Source of the DNA: Paragonimus skrjabini miyazakii | Lineage: Eukaryota > Platyhelminthes > Trematoda > Plagiorchiida > Troglotrematidae | Assembly (NCBI GenBank): GCA_014338405.1 | Contig: JTDE01000099.1 | Span: forward strand, 268,984-332,983 | Direction: 5' to 3' | Length of the DNA stretch: 64,000 bases | Shown: positions 35,736 through 47,660 of the stretch, one piece after another | How positions within the stretch are numbered: the first letter of the stretch is position 1 | How the letters are laid out: each line of letters starts with the position of its first letter | Notes under the pieces: generated by a model | Told to the model about the DNA's origin: nothing | The model's input: the letters and a program-made list of their open reading frames with translations, nothing else | Databases searched by the model: none | Translations under genes and position numbers: made by a program

Positions 35736-37969
35736 GACGCCTTTTAATCCTCAGGAATTGTGCATTTTTGAAGTACAATTGCTGGAAGAGTTAGAAGTAA
35801 CTTACCAATGAGGTATTGAAAAAGACACCGGTGATGCACATGTACGGGCTATCAGTCACCATCCATTCTATGTCATGAAAGGTAAGCGTCGAATGTCATC
35901 ACTAGTTAAAAACCGATGAAGTAACATGAAGATACTGCACTAAATTTATTACGCTAGTATTTACTGGGAACACAAGAGTTAACCAAATCTAAACGGTAAC
36001 ATCCATAGATCGAGGATTTTGAATTACTCGGTCATCTGTGCATTCGTAACATTCATAAAAACAGGCAAAAGAACAGTTTTTCGACTTAGTAAATTCGGAT
36101 TGAATCGTCATCATTCTTGTCTGTTTTTTACACAGCGTCAATACTAATTGCTCCAATGAACTATGATTAATGTGGTTTTCAAGACGCTTTAATATATAGT
36201 ATGCGTCATAAAGACCCACACCGGGATCGGCCACCAGCCTCTGGTTGGCTGTGAATGAGTTACATTTGCGACTGTTTTCTCGTGGTCTACTTTTTTATCG
36301 TGTCGTCGATTAAATCAATCAATTGACAACATGTTCACTAGTTTTTTCATCACGACTTCTGTCAGCTTGACATGACTAACTGTCTCCGTAGTTACACAGG
36401 AACGTATACAGGCAATGGGGAAACCATTGTTTAAAAACTGTCAACATTATGGTACCAGTAAACAGAAATCGGGGTGGCGCAATCACTAACATAATGCCGA
36501 CCCCGTTCACGAACGTTGCCAGTTCTATTGCGTTCTCTAGTTATTACGTTTTATTTCGCTCATAGGCTGAAATCAATCGACCGATTGGTCTGCAAACAAG
36601 TAAGCACGGTCATAGAAGAGATTGAGAAGTGTTTTCGCAAACAGTTTGTCATGGTGATCATCACTGATTTGGTGGACAGCTAGCTGATCGATTTTAGATT
36701 ATAAGTGAAATAAATCGCAATATCCAAGGAGAGTAATTCACCTATCTTTTTACAACTGCAGTGACCTGGTGGTGGTCTAGTGGACAAGTGCTTGAACTAC
36801 AACCTGCTGTTTGTTCACAAGTCGCAGGTTAAATTCTGCGGCTTTCGTAGTGCGAATGAGAACAAACTAGGTGGAAATAGCTGTTCAGCACTTTATTGGT
36901 GGTCGCTAGGATCGACTCTTTGTCGCCAGTTCTCTTGTTATTCCGACTGCTCAAGCAGATGTTGATACAAGGAAAAATATTGGCACAGTGAAGCACCATT
37001 TCAAGGTTGGGCAACAGGGTGCATTGTGTTGATATCAGATTCCGGTTTTTCTTCTGTATTTCAACTTTTCTGGTAGATTTTAGCCCGTTGTCGCTGTTTT
37101 ACAGCATATGATCAGCATCTGTCAATGGTTCTACGTCATCTTTAACAGCGACGACTATCGAGTAAATTCAAGCAGAATCCAAAACCGATCGTTTGTTTTG
37201 TGTAGCGGGTCCACTGACCAAAATGCATACACAAAAAACAATGTTTTGATGCTTCCGCTTTAGATGTGCCAACACACACGCGTGGTCTTCAGCCTAACTA
37301 CATTGTATGATCTTGAACAATGGTGACAACAGTGCCATCAATCACTGCGTTACTACCACATTGGCGTCGAAGTGCAGAGCATGATCGTGGCAAAATCGAT
37401 GTCCAGTAAGTAACTGCTGGTTAATACAGTTATGATGTAATCTTACTGTGCACCCGTTTAATGGCACTCGGAATGCATTTCAGATTGGGTCTTTAAGCCA
37501 CTGTCATCCGTAGAAAACAAACTGACTGAAACGGATACATCAACTCAACGGCAGTGTCAAATGCTTGAATGGAATATATTCGAGTGAAGCTGAGTTATGT
37601 TTCATGCACTTAATTTCACATGAATACCCTACTAAGGAGACTAAAAAATGTTCGGTACACATAAGTGTTACCAATTTTTTAAGAAACAAAACAGACAACG
37701 GTTTCCATAACATATATTCTGATCTTAGACGTTGGCATCTTCTCCAACATTACAATTGCGTCATTGGTATAAGTGTCGTGTCATTGATTCGGGTCGCCAT
37801 CATGACATATCTGAAGTCACTGCGATCCAGCAGAAGCTCTTCTACCTTACGATAAAGGTAGTCTCAGGTAATTTGGTGATGTATTCGACATGCACCATCC
37901 AATTGCTATCTGAGTTTACAATACTTTTCACCGAAAAGTTTATTTTTCATGTTACCAATTATTTACCGT
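35736..37969. other. No recognisable gene; one faint tRNA-like scrap
   Basis: Near 36770-36845 the words GGTGGTCTAGTGGACAAGTG and CGCAGGTTAAATTC resemble A- and B-boxes of a decayed tRNA-derived repeat. Open frames at 36780-36965 and 37565-37855 match nothing known. Confidence 0.4.
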
Positions 37970-37971
37970 CA

Positions 37972-38175
37972 TTCACAAGCGAAAGTGGCTGAGCGTTCAG
38001 ATATGATAATCTGGTTGCACCCAGTTTGGTTAACAGGATTGTTTAGGGAGCCGAAGGTGAAATCTCGATTGCAACACGAATATGAATTACTACTGCAATT
38101 TAGTGGGAGGGAAATCTGGGTCTAGTGCTTCTCTTTAGAGTGAACCGGATGAACTGTGTCACTGATTGTGAAAGC
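37972..38175 (+). repeat. Hammerhead SINE, copy F (plus, decayed)
   Basis: Begins CACAAGCGAAAGTGGCTGAG and CAGATATGATAATC, then diverges through the tRNA-like part. The ribozyme region is reduced to TACTG, GGGAAATCT and GGGTCTAGTGCTTC, so the 3' strand of stem I and the UC cleavage dinucleotide survive but CUGANGA does not. Confidence 0.65.
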
Positions 38176-38475
38176 TGAGGCCAGCTGTAAAATAAGTTCA
38201 ACTATTTTGCTCAAAATCGAGACCGGGTTGGACAGGTGAACGATTTATGCCTGTAAGCGCATGGTCTCGATGTAACCTCGTTCAATAAAGTTCGCCATCA
38301 TCGATTACATAAATTACCTACTAAGGATTTGAACAAATCATGTAGAGCATGGAAACCGTTTGACATGGGCACTTCGTACTGACTAATCGGTACTAAATTC
38401 ATAATAACGTGAAACGCTTTTTTATAACAGACAGTTAGGGGTGGGATGGACAGTCAATCGGTTGGTTAGGAAAGG

Positions 38476-39930
38476 TCATAAAATCCAAGGGAGGGTCAAG
38501 TTCACGAACAATTGTGTCTGAACACACAGGACCGGCTTCAGTCGATTGATTGCGACCGTCTCAGCAAACAGAAAGATTCTTGGATTGAAGTTACGTGATA
38601 GGATTCTGAATGCACAACCTGGGTTGACAACGTGACCAGTGGTCAGGATATGTCTTGCGACTGCTGATACTGATTGCCTGCGTGTTTCAACAACACTGTC
38701 GCTCTTCGGTAATACGAAGTCCTGCACTCATCTAGACAAATGTTTCTTCACTCCGAAAATCAAGTACCTCTCGGTTCTGCCTATGTAACTTTCTTTGCAG
38801 TTGCTTATAATTTTATAGGGGGGGGGGGCACCGACAGGCTGATCTCCTTTGATTGAAGACACAACTTATAGGCCCGAGTCAATGCATAAAGTTCACCTGC
38901 GTTAAATGATCGTTTAATCGAATTTATTGGTTTCTACGTCGTTTGCTGCACACTGTAATCACCTTCAAAAGGTAATTCTCACAGCGAACTCTTGTTCGGA
39001 TGGCATTTCCGATCAGCTATGGCCTTCTATAAGCCTTTTTGGTTAATCATTGGATTGTAGTACGGACATGATTAAATTCAGTTCCTCCGTAAGACTGTCC
39101 TGTGTACAAATTTGTCTCGCACGTATGAATAGTGTATTCACTAGTACATATTTGTAATGGACCGGTGTGAAGCTATTAAAGTTCAAGTATTGACCAGACA
39201 TGTAGATTTCCTATAGACACCTCTTTTAAGAGAACCATCTTCCCGGCGACTTATGAGTATGTCTAGAAATGACAAACAATTATTAGTCTCAAATTCACAT
39301 GTTATCTTCAGGTTAGGATGACAATGATTTAAGCGCTGCACTAGTTGATCTATTGCCTGTTTGGAACGATTGAATACTAGTGTATCATCAACATAGCGTT
39401 TGTAGCATGACAGATTTGCTATGCCTGCCGCTAACCCTTGTTCAGTCCTTAACATGAAAAAGTCAGCTAAGATGGATCCTAATGGATTTCCCATCTGTTT
39501 GGCGGTAGCACCGATCAGGAGAGCGGAAGTTAATGTTGTCAGCGTATAGTAATACAGTTTCCTTTAAAATATCCCCAGGCGGAAGCGAAGTAACTTGGCT
39601 GGTTTCAACGAGCTCACAAATGTAATTAAATGTCTCGTATAGCGGGACATTTGTGAACAATGATCTGAACGTCTACAGAACACATTAACTCATTAGCAAG
39701 ATTGATATTGTCTACGTCATCGTTCAATCCCAATTAACTACCAACGGAATAAGCCTGAAACTCTTGCTTTAGTGGAGTTAGGATGGTGACTAACCAGCGT
39801 GCCAGTTTATGGTATGGGAATTTATAACCGCCATAATGGGCCTGAGTGGCAGTCCAAAACTGTGTATCCTAGAGAAGCCGTAAAACTGAGGTGTCACACA
39901 GGTGTGTTTGGACACAGCATCGTCAATATC
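38476..39930 (-). pseudogene. Penelope-like element: RT and GIY-YIG endonuclease, frameshifted
   Basis: This is the most complete PLE relic. On the minus strand, in order, there is PQFYGFSRIHSFGLPLRPIM (from 39891), then WLVTILTPLKQEF. Next come FTNVPLYET (about 39657) and YRQTDG (39507), with MGNPLGSILADFFM (39494) in the next frame. The catalytic RYVDDTLVF follows (YVDD at 39395-39384), then HPNLKITCEFETNNCLSFLD and the thumb block NFNSFTPVHYK. The endonuclease begins CKESYIGRTERYL (YIG at 38787-38779) and continues in another frame with VARHILTTGHVVNP, AINRLKPVLCVQ and LPW. The RT catalytic residues are intact, but at least four frameshifts and several stops make it dead. A run of 11 G lies just upstream of the YIG block. 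Confidence 0.85.
38818..38828 (-). repeat. Homopolymer run of 11 G inside the PLE
   Basis: Eleven consecutive G on the plus strand (C on the element's coding strand), within the PLE relic just before its endonuclease. Such runs are prone to slippage and to sequencing error, so the local frame is unreliable. Confidence 0.9.
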
Positions 39931-41155
39931 TAATGGTTGATTCAATTTACAGCAAAACTATTAGCATGTTTACGTGCATAAGTGTTCCACCTACCGTGAC
40001 TGTTTATTCCTCACTACTGTGACTCGACTTTGTAGCTAAGCATGATCGTATTAGGACAACAATTCAATTCACCGACATGCAAATCACATCCTAGCCAATT
40101 ATGTTCACCAGTCTACAGTGTATGCGTACGAAATTCGTACGTAAGTACATTAGTATGGTTCACTAAGCTGCACATGGACTATACCACCCCTATCGTCATT
40201 CGGGTAGTCTGCAAGGTTTTGTTATTGAACCAGAATGAATAGAAAGCACGTGAGCCGAAAACATGTGCTTAGACTGTCCAAGCTGACCAGTTAGCTCTGA
40301 ACAGGGTGTAGCAAAGATCGCACATCTCTCACTGTCCCTCATCTTGAATTGCTCTTGTCCAGACGAATTTCAACGGAAAGTTCAGCGTGAGACAAAAGGT
40401 AGGAGTATTCTGTCAGAGAAACACCAAGTGAGCCAAAAATAGAGCCAGTAAACGATTAGTTTAAATACGTTTGAGACCGATTTGGAATTCATAGTTTGTA
40501 ACCAATTACTAATTCTGCCAGATTGACCAATGACAAATTCTGCGATATATAATGCAGGCTTAAAATGATCGAATTGGAAGACAGTAGATCGTGGGTCAAG
40601 CGAGTGGAGTTGATGCTGAGTTCCAGTTGCTAATTGCAGTAGATTGGTGGAACTTAAAAAGCAAGATGAACCTGAAATGAACACAGTCAGAACCAACTGA
40701 TTGTGAATGCTTTAAGTAGAAGAAACATTATCTCGATCTTACGAAGGTTTTGTTTTATGAAATCATTACTGCAAGTCAGTTTTACTGTACCCAGGATGGG
40801 AACTCCATGCGTTAGAAAGTTCGATCCCGTCATTTCTACTTACATCGCACCCGATTTTTTGTGGTCCCCCCACACTAAGCTGTCCTGTATAGTTTTAGAC
40901 TTCTGTCCGATTTGTTGGACATTTTCTGGACTAGTGTTATGACCAGTATCTAACTCTAAGCGAACGATCGTGACATCCCAGATGATGGCTTGGCAATTCG
41001 ATTGACTGCACGTTGTTTTTTCTAATGTTTCTTTGGTGCTCAGTAATTCTAGATCTAAGTTCTCTCGCAGTTTGTCTAATTTAAGCTTGTAAGCAACCCT
41101 TGCATTTTAGTCTACATCTTACTTTAACTAGTAATTCAACCCTGGTAATACTTTA
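39931..41155. other. No recognisable gene
   Basis: The minus frame at 40382-40696 (about 100 codons) is open but unrecognised. No repeat copy was found. Confidence 0.4.
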
Positions 41156-41442
41156 ATGTGCGGTCGAAACTAGCAAGCGCGCACAGATTGAACTGTAAAT
41201 GCGTAACAGGGCATGTGGCTGTGTTATTGGCACCGTTTTAGTTTTTGTTTGTGTAAGTCGTGTGCATGGCTTATTGGACCTTTGGGTCATATTTGTTTGT
41301 GTTGTTTCTTGTCACAGGACTGTTGTTGGAACTTCTACTTCGGAAGAACGCTGTCCTCCGGTGTCCCTGCTTTGCCCAAAAGTTGGTCTGCGAGTGTGAT
41401 GGACAATCAGAGTGTAGACGGCCGGCTTGTATGTTATAGTAT
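41156..41442 (+). repeat. 285-bp repeat with intron-like insert, copy 1
   Basis: Begins GTGCGGTCGAAAC and AGCAAGCGCGCAC, ends CGGCCGGCTTGTATGTTATAG. Related copies lie at 59194-59470 and 62578-62870 (minus). Inside is a perfect 5' splice consensus GTAAGT (41253) and, 65 bases later, a pyrimidine-rich CACAG (41317). The part after it stays open and encodes GRTLSSG, NQSVDGRLVCY, similar in all copies. Family unknown. Confidence 0.75.
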
Positions 41443-41884
41443 CAACCGAAACATTTGACCGATGACTTGTTGCCTACCGATTCGATTGCTTGTGCACGTT
41501 TAACATATCTTATACATCAACAGATTTGTAACAGGTTCTTCTGGTCTGACGAAGCTTTTTTGTCTGGACCAGTAAGTCTAATCAGTAAACTACAGTGCCA
41601 ACTGTCCTGAATCTAAGAATCAGCAAATATTTCAGTGAGTAGCAGTTACATTCAATTTTTAAACAGATGTTTATTAAAATGGGGCCTAAAAAATGGGTTT
41701 TTTACACCCATCTACCGTGAGCCGTAGAAGGTACATTTCTGAGTAACCAATTGAAACTAAAACAGATTATCATAGATAAAAATTTTGATGACCGTTTATC
41801 CGTAATCAGTTAATCTGAAATCCTTAAATGAAACAACGACAAATAAATATATATACTTATTAGTAATGCAATTTCTACGCTCAA
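41443..41884. other. No recognisable gene
   Basis: Nothing could be supported between the two repeats flanking this stretch. Confidence 0.4.
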
Positions 41885-42150
41885 CAGTGGCGTTGATGAA
41901 TTCCAGCTGAACTTTTTGAGAAATCTCAACGGGACAGTCGACTCCCAAGATCATTTGGTGGATTCCATATGAGACAGTGGGACAGGTGAGTAACCGAGTC
42001 CAAATGTGAAATTTCCGGGTTCCTGGCGTGGCTTCGTAGCTCAGACAGTAGAGTGTTTGCTGTGTTTGAGCATGATGTTTCTGTCAGTGGTTCAAATCCA
42101 CCCAAAGCCCTGACTTCTCATAACTGGGTGTCATCTAAAATCTATAAGTC
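41885..42150 (+). repeat. tRNA-derived SINE, copy 2
   Basis: Matches 35500-35735 upstream and 32090-32202 (reverse) in the tRNA part. The tRNA-like head is at 42030-42109. It has GGCTTCG against CAAAGCC (6 of 7 pairs), D-arm GCTCAGACAGTAGAG, anticodon stem TGCT/AGCA with a GTT-centred loop, and a perfect 4-bp T-stem GTGG/CCAC around TTCAAAT. The body CCCTGACTTCTCATAACTGG follows. The shared bodies define a SINE family, so it is not counted as a host tRNA gene. Confidence 0.65.
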
Positions 42151-44685
42151 TACTTCATCGTGAATCTGCAAAAGAAGTCTAATAACAAGTATTTCTTCCA
42201 TTATTATTCAGAGTTGCAGTAAAAGTTTAGTCAATTCCTTAAAAAATAAGCAAGGTAAATTAGAAATCAACGCAACACATTCAGTCTTAAGATTTCCACT
42301 AACCTTGTGGTGCATTTTTGCGTTTGTCAGCCAAGTAACTTCAGACTTTTCTTATCAGATTCAGTCAGGGTTGTATTCGAGTTAAGGTAACCGGTATATT
42401 TCAACAACAAAGAGCTAAACACTCCAGACGCTAGACCCAACATTCGTTTTGTTGGACCAGTTCATTCTTCTCTCATTTGAAATGATAAACAGCAACACAA
42501 TCTTAAACTGTGTGTTGGCATTTTACTAATTATCCAAAACTGTCAATTCATTCCAGCTCTTGACTGTAAACAGGCCACAATAGAACACCAGTCGTTTGTT
42601 AATGATCCAGCCAAAGTTGTAGACAGTTTTTAACCACAATTATACACGAGGATCATTCAAATGAAATTTCTTCCTGTTAATAAGATGTATGCAATCTTCA
42701 CGAGTTATCGACGCAATGCAAACCCTTTAATAACTGTTAGTAAAATGAAAAATGACTTTACCATCTAGCGGTAGGTCAGTCAGGAAAATTCTCGAAGTTA
42801 CCGGTGTTGTTTTCAACTAGTCACCCTCGATAAGCGTTCAGTTTACAAAATAACAACCGACGGACTGCATTTCTTATATGTAGATTGCGTTGCCCGATGC
42901 TTTATCGGGAAGGCTATAAACGTGAAGTATCATCAAACGTATCTAGCTTTTCTGGCAGTGAAATCTGAATGAACGGGTAGGAAATTCTAAGGGGAAACGT
43001 ACCAATCAGAATACGGTCTTGATCAATTAGATAAGTGAAGGAACTGATAACCGTGCGACAGATAGATTGAAGAATCGATGGTAATCTAACAGACAGAACA
43101 TCATTCCGTTCTGGAATAAAGATTTCACTTATTTAGACGTGTCGTTGAAGTGGATTCGGTTGTGTGTTTGAAAGACGCGGCCAATCAGTGTGTTTAAATC
43201 GAACGCAACTGCACCCTGCTACAAGCCTCATTTTTGGTAACTTCGGATTATGCTGCTGTCATAAGTTCACAGTCCTGTCGTTCTTTAAAATAATTCACAT
43301 GTTTCACATAGGCTGAAAACTTTCAGTGACAATATTGCTTCTGTGTAGACATAATTACCGAGTCACCAACTTTTGACGAAACATAGTCTTTTCTGTGAAG
43401 ATTCTGGTGTCCATATACATTTTTGATAGATTCTTTTCTCGAAGAAAACATGCGTCATATTGAAACTTGTTCGTACAGGTTACCCACGCACCAGTTTGAT
43501 TTAGGTCTCCTCAGGTGTTCTGTAGAGACCTGTTCTGTAAGTAGTTAGTGATGTTGTTACTGCGTCCTCCTGGGTTGTATACATCTCAGCTTCTTATCTT
43601 TCGGACGGGATTGGTGACATGTGACAGTTTGACAAAAAGAAAGTAACTACAAGATCGATACTGTTCCAACTAATCAATTGACTCATTACAACCCGGACAA
43701 TCCTCCCCAGTAAGTTGTAAATGTTGCCTCAACCAACTTATCCAACAATGGAGGTGTGCCGCGATTGTAGTTACGCTGTGGTAACGAAAAATCTTCAGGT
43801 CTGTATACGATCTTCAACATATCGTCCAAAAAAACTTCTGAATGTATTTAACGTTTAATTGTAAAAACGGTTCTCGTCCAAATAACCAACAATCGTTTGT
43901 AACAGACTATACAGAGCTCAGTTCCACTTGTAACATAAGTTTATTTGTACCGATTAGAAAGCGCTTTGGACAGATATCGGAGTGTAGCAGTTGTGACTCC
44001 ACTGGTACATAGATGATGTTGGGTTGGCATACAAAAGGTTTGTACGAATAAACCTGAAGTCATACTGCTTTAAGCATTTGCTCGATATCTGAACTAAAAT
44101 TAACATGTGGTTTGGCAACAACGAAGAAAATTTCAGGTTTGTCTAACATGTTAGCAGACAGTGCAGGTTACAAAATTGTCATTGTCATAGCACGCTGGCT
44201 GGCTCAGCTGTAGGTTATTTACTACCTCTTCTTCTCCTCCCCTTGTTCTTGTTAACTTTTTCTTGACGTTTCGTAAACACATGGTCTTCAGTCTCTTTCT
44301 CATTTGCGCTCACATAGTCACAGGAACATTCTACATGAATCAGCCGGTGAAGAAAGCTATTCAATTACCAGTAAGCTCTTGGTGAAGTTGAGAAAATGTG
44401 TATCTGCCAGCGAAGATATTCCTTTGTAATCTTCCCAGATGACCTACCACAAAAAGTGCTGTTTATACAAAAGAACAGTTTTGTAAATGAGTTGTAATCG
44501 ACCATTTGTCCTGATTAAATGCTTCAATTTACTGATGTCTTGTAGTTTTACAGAGCAAATGAACGTGAGGAGTAATATATTGGCTGTCTCTTACTAAACC
44601 CAGTCATGCAATTTTTTTCAGAGTTGCAACGAATGACTACAGACGATGTCGTAAGTCAGAGAAAACCCAAATACAAAAATCTATA
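42151..44685. other. No recognisable gene
   Basis: No open frame above 60 codons and no repeat copy or RNA gene was recognised. Confidence 0.45.
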
Positions 44686-44752
44686 CTTCGAATGGACTCG
44701 AACCCGCGAGCGGAATAGAATGCTAAAACACCACAAATGCGTTATCAGTTAA
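44686..44752 (-). repeat. tRNA-like repeat scrap
   Basis: On the minus strand, TTAACTGATAACGCATTTG is followed by CGCGGGTTCGAGTCC, a perfect pol III B-box, and CATTCGAAG. The A-box side is degraded and no full cloverleaf forms. Likely a tRNA-derived SINE remnant. Confidence 0.5.
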
Positions 44753-47394
44753 GATTTTAAAAATCTCATATTTCAGCGCGATCACTTACTCATTACACAG
44801 TATCATAAGGACTTCACCAGACCATTCAGTGAAGTGACCATTTCAGCAAGAGTTTCTAGGCAGGTGGATTAACTACCGCTTTTGGGTATTCTGTCTATGT
44901 CACTCGTTTGAAACCAGCCATAACCCAGGTTTTTCACAATCGAGTTTTTTCCAAAATAGTAGATATGCCAGACTGCTTATTGATGACACATATTTATGAG
45001 TGCCTGCTGTGCCAAACTGTTCCATGAGGAAGAAGCCGTAATTACAAAAATAAATGCTTGTCATAAGTGTCTATCGTAACGCCAACCACAGTATCTGGGT
45101 TCGGGTGTCATAAGTTATAACTGAAAAGAATCAATCAAGGAATAGCACCCGTCTTTTGGACAGGCAGACTAATCGATAACAGTCTGGGCTATACAGTGGT
45201 CTTCCTTCTGTTTGGTTGTGCACATGGGAAGACGGACCTCTCAAGAAACGGCCAGTGGTAGTCTTTGAAATCTGGAATCGATCGCTGATTTTCGAGTTCT
45301 CCGATATAATTGTCTAAAATCTAAAGGATGTTTGTCGTGTTGCTTATACATTGTACCCAGAGGTATAACGAGATTAAAAACAGTCTGTTTCCAATGACAA
45401 CTTACTTTCAACAATTAGACAACGTTGATCTGATTCTATACTAATGATTTGTTCACATGATGCGCATATTGCAATACAATTACATTCTGACTGAGGGTTT
45501 TTGTCAAATGAATATTAGTACAATTAAGTACGATTATTGTGACATCCTTTGCCTACTGTCTACTAAAATTGCTATTCATTGGGGTATGGCAGAAAACCGG
45601 TACTAACTTGACCCGTTACCCTCTCTTGCTTACAATCATTCAACTCATAGTGTTTGTTCTCTCGACTACTACTAGGAGTGGCGTTTCATTACAAACCTGT
45701 ATCGACTGCAGTTTGAAAAAACACAACTCAAAAACTAACCGCAGATTGATGACATTTCACTTGTTTTTATTTGATACAAATAAGCAGTATCAAGTTTATT
45801 ACAAGGACAAACAAATCTTACCAGAATAGCCCAAATTTGGCAAGACCATGGTAATTCCAGTGTTGCTGGAAGTTGTTTTATCTATAAAGCTTAAGTTCAG
45901 ACGCGGAATGAACACACCTACGATTATATTTAGCACATACTAACCTCCACTATGTAACGGAATCGTGAAGTAATTAGACGCATCAATGTTATGTATGTCT
46001 TCGACCGTCGATGAAGGCAATTGGTTGTGAACCAAGGCTAGCACTGGCTGTTGTTAAGTCCTGTTTAGCTAACCACTTAGAGCTGCGTTCTACCACCAGA
46101 ATGCTTAAACATTCTTCAGCTCCTTCCAGATCGATAGTATCGTAGTTTCGAGAATCGAATGATAGGCAGCTAAAGTATCGATTGTGTAGTGGGTAAGAAT
46201 TTCATCAAAGTGATGTAGATAGTTCGCTTGACTCTCAACTTTAGCTTCAGACAAGTCTGTTTGAAGAGCACAATAATATTGTACCGCTGCTTAGTAACTG
46301 TATATTTCTAGTGTCAGTATACACATTCAGCCATGGACGAGTTATTCGAAAACGTTACTTAAAAAATGTGTTAAAACATCCATTTTTCTTAAGTTCTAAC
46401 ATCAACACTTATGCCTCCTCAAACATGATTCCATTTGAACACATAGGCTTCATTCGGTAAAACGGAGCGGTGATGAACCTCCTTCATTGCTGTGCTGGTT
46501 GAAAAATTGTAAACTGCACATGCTTTCTATTCGCTAAACGGGATATCTACCCGGAACTGCGGGGGCAGTACATCAAGAAGGGTCAAGACAGAATTTCCTT
46601 CCAGTTTATAGGTCAAATCCAGTACTGTGTATAATACACTGTTTTCATATTGTTACCTGGCAGAAACATGAGCGTCACAAGGTCAGTTTAGTAAGCGGTT
46701 CGACACAAATGGCATATGCTTCAACAACACAACGAATATGTGTGTAATAGTTTGTGTCTGATTGTAATACCAGAGCATTGTAATTGCCCTGACAAGTTAT
46801 TGTATCCGATACAGCATTTCTTGTTTGATTGATCTTCCGTGTTTCCCACACTTTCCCTCAATCGCCTCAATGCTTCAGTAGATAGATCTATCTGGCTACT
46901 CGCAAATAGTATAACATGATTTTTTATCTTCACCACCCTATCTCAACAGATCTAACCAGGTTAGGAAGTAAACTGTAAAGTATCATTGACTTGAGGCGAG
47001 TAAAAGTTGATGCATTTTAATATCCACACCCTCTTTTTCCATCATTCGGAGTAGGCCCAAGTGGTGAGCCTGATGCACCACGGGCAATTTGTCAATAAGC
47101 TGCCAAGAACGTAAACATTGCGTTGTGGATACACGGTAACATGAAGTGTCTTAACCATTGCAGTGCTCTGAGCAAATGTTTGTTGTGACCTAAATGGGGA
47201 TACAAGTAAAATCCTACGAATCGTGTATAGAAACGTTAGTACAGTGCAAATACACATTCTCAGAGTGTGTGTCTTCGTCAGTTTCTTTGGGGATCATCAA
47301 AGAACTGGAAGCACCTTCCATTGTAATAATCCAAAGTATCCTATTGAAATGATTTGACAGTTCACTAGTGAAGGTCCGGCGAGTTAGGTTATTT
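44753..47394. other. No recognisable gene
   Basis: The plus frame at 45539-45829 (96 codons) is open but resembles nothing known. No repeat was placed here. Confidence 0.4.
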
Positions 47395-47660
47395 CAAAAC
47401 TAAACACCACCCACACTCGATCGCGGCATTTGAATTCAGATAAGCCCTTCGGCTAGCCCACTTCGAAAGGAAGCAATAGACTCGAGTTTCGCTCTTACTA
47501 CAGCTCTTCAGTAGTGCATATCCTTGTCCGGATCGGAGTTTGCACTCTCACCCTCGTGATTTTGAGACTAGCATGTTAACCACAATGCCAGCAACTTCAA
47601 AATAGGCATGACCGAATAATCAAATCCTTCCGAAGTGGGTTAGCCGGAAAGATTAGTTGA
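47395..47660 (-). repeat. Hammerhead SINE, copy G (minus, well preserved)
   Basis: Read downward from 47660, it has the head with TCGGTCATGCC, the tRNA-like part, GGACAAGGATATGCACTA, a nearly intact hammerhead (47473-47517), CCTTTCGAAGTGGGCTAGCC, then GATCGAGTGTGGGTGG. It appears to be a solitary copy without an opposing partner. Confidence 0.8.
47473..47517 (-). ncRNA. Type I hammerhead ribozyme, near-intact
   Basis: On the minus strand: stem I GCACUA with UAUUGC (5 of 6 pairs), core CUGAAGA, stem II GCUGU/AGAGC (4 of 5 pairs) with loop AGUA, GAAA, stem III CUC/GAG and the UC cleavage dinucleotide. All conserved core residues are present, and the variable position 7 is A. One mismatch in each of stems I and II should weaken it. 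Activity is uncertain. Confidence 0.75.

Noticed and set aside
41251..41260. Spliced-leader RNA donor
   Set aside because: GTAAGT follows no known flatworm spliced-leader sequence, and there is no Sm-site-like stretch downstream.
42030..42109. Host tRNA gene
   Set aside because: The same non-tRNA body follows it and the copy at 32.1 kb, and the same upstream body is seen at 35.5 kb, so it is a SINE head. The acceptor stem also has a mismatch.
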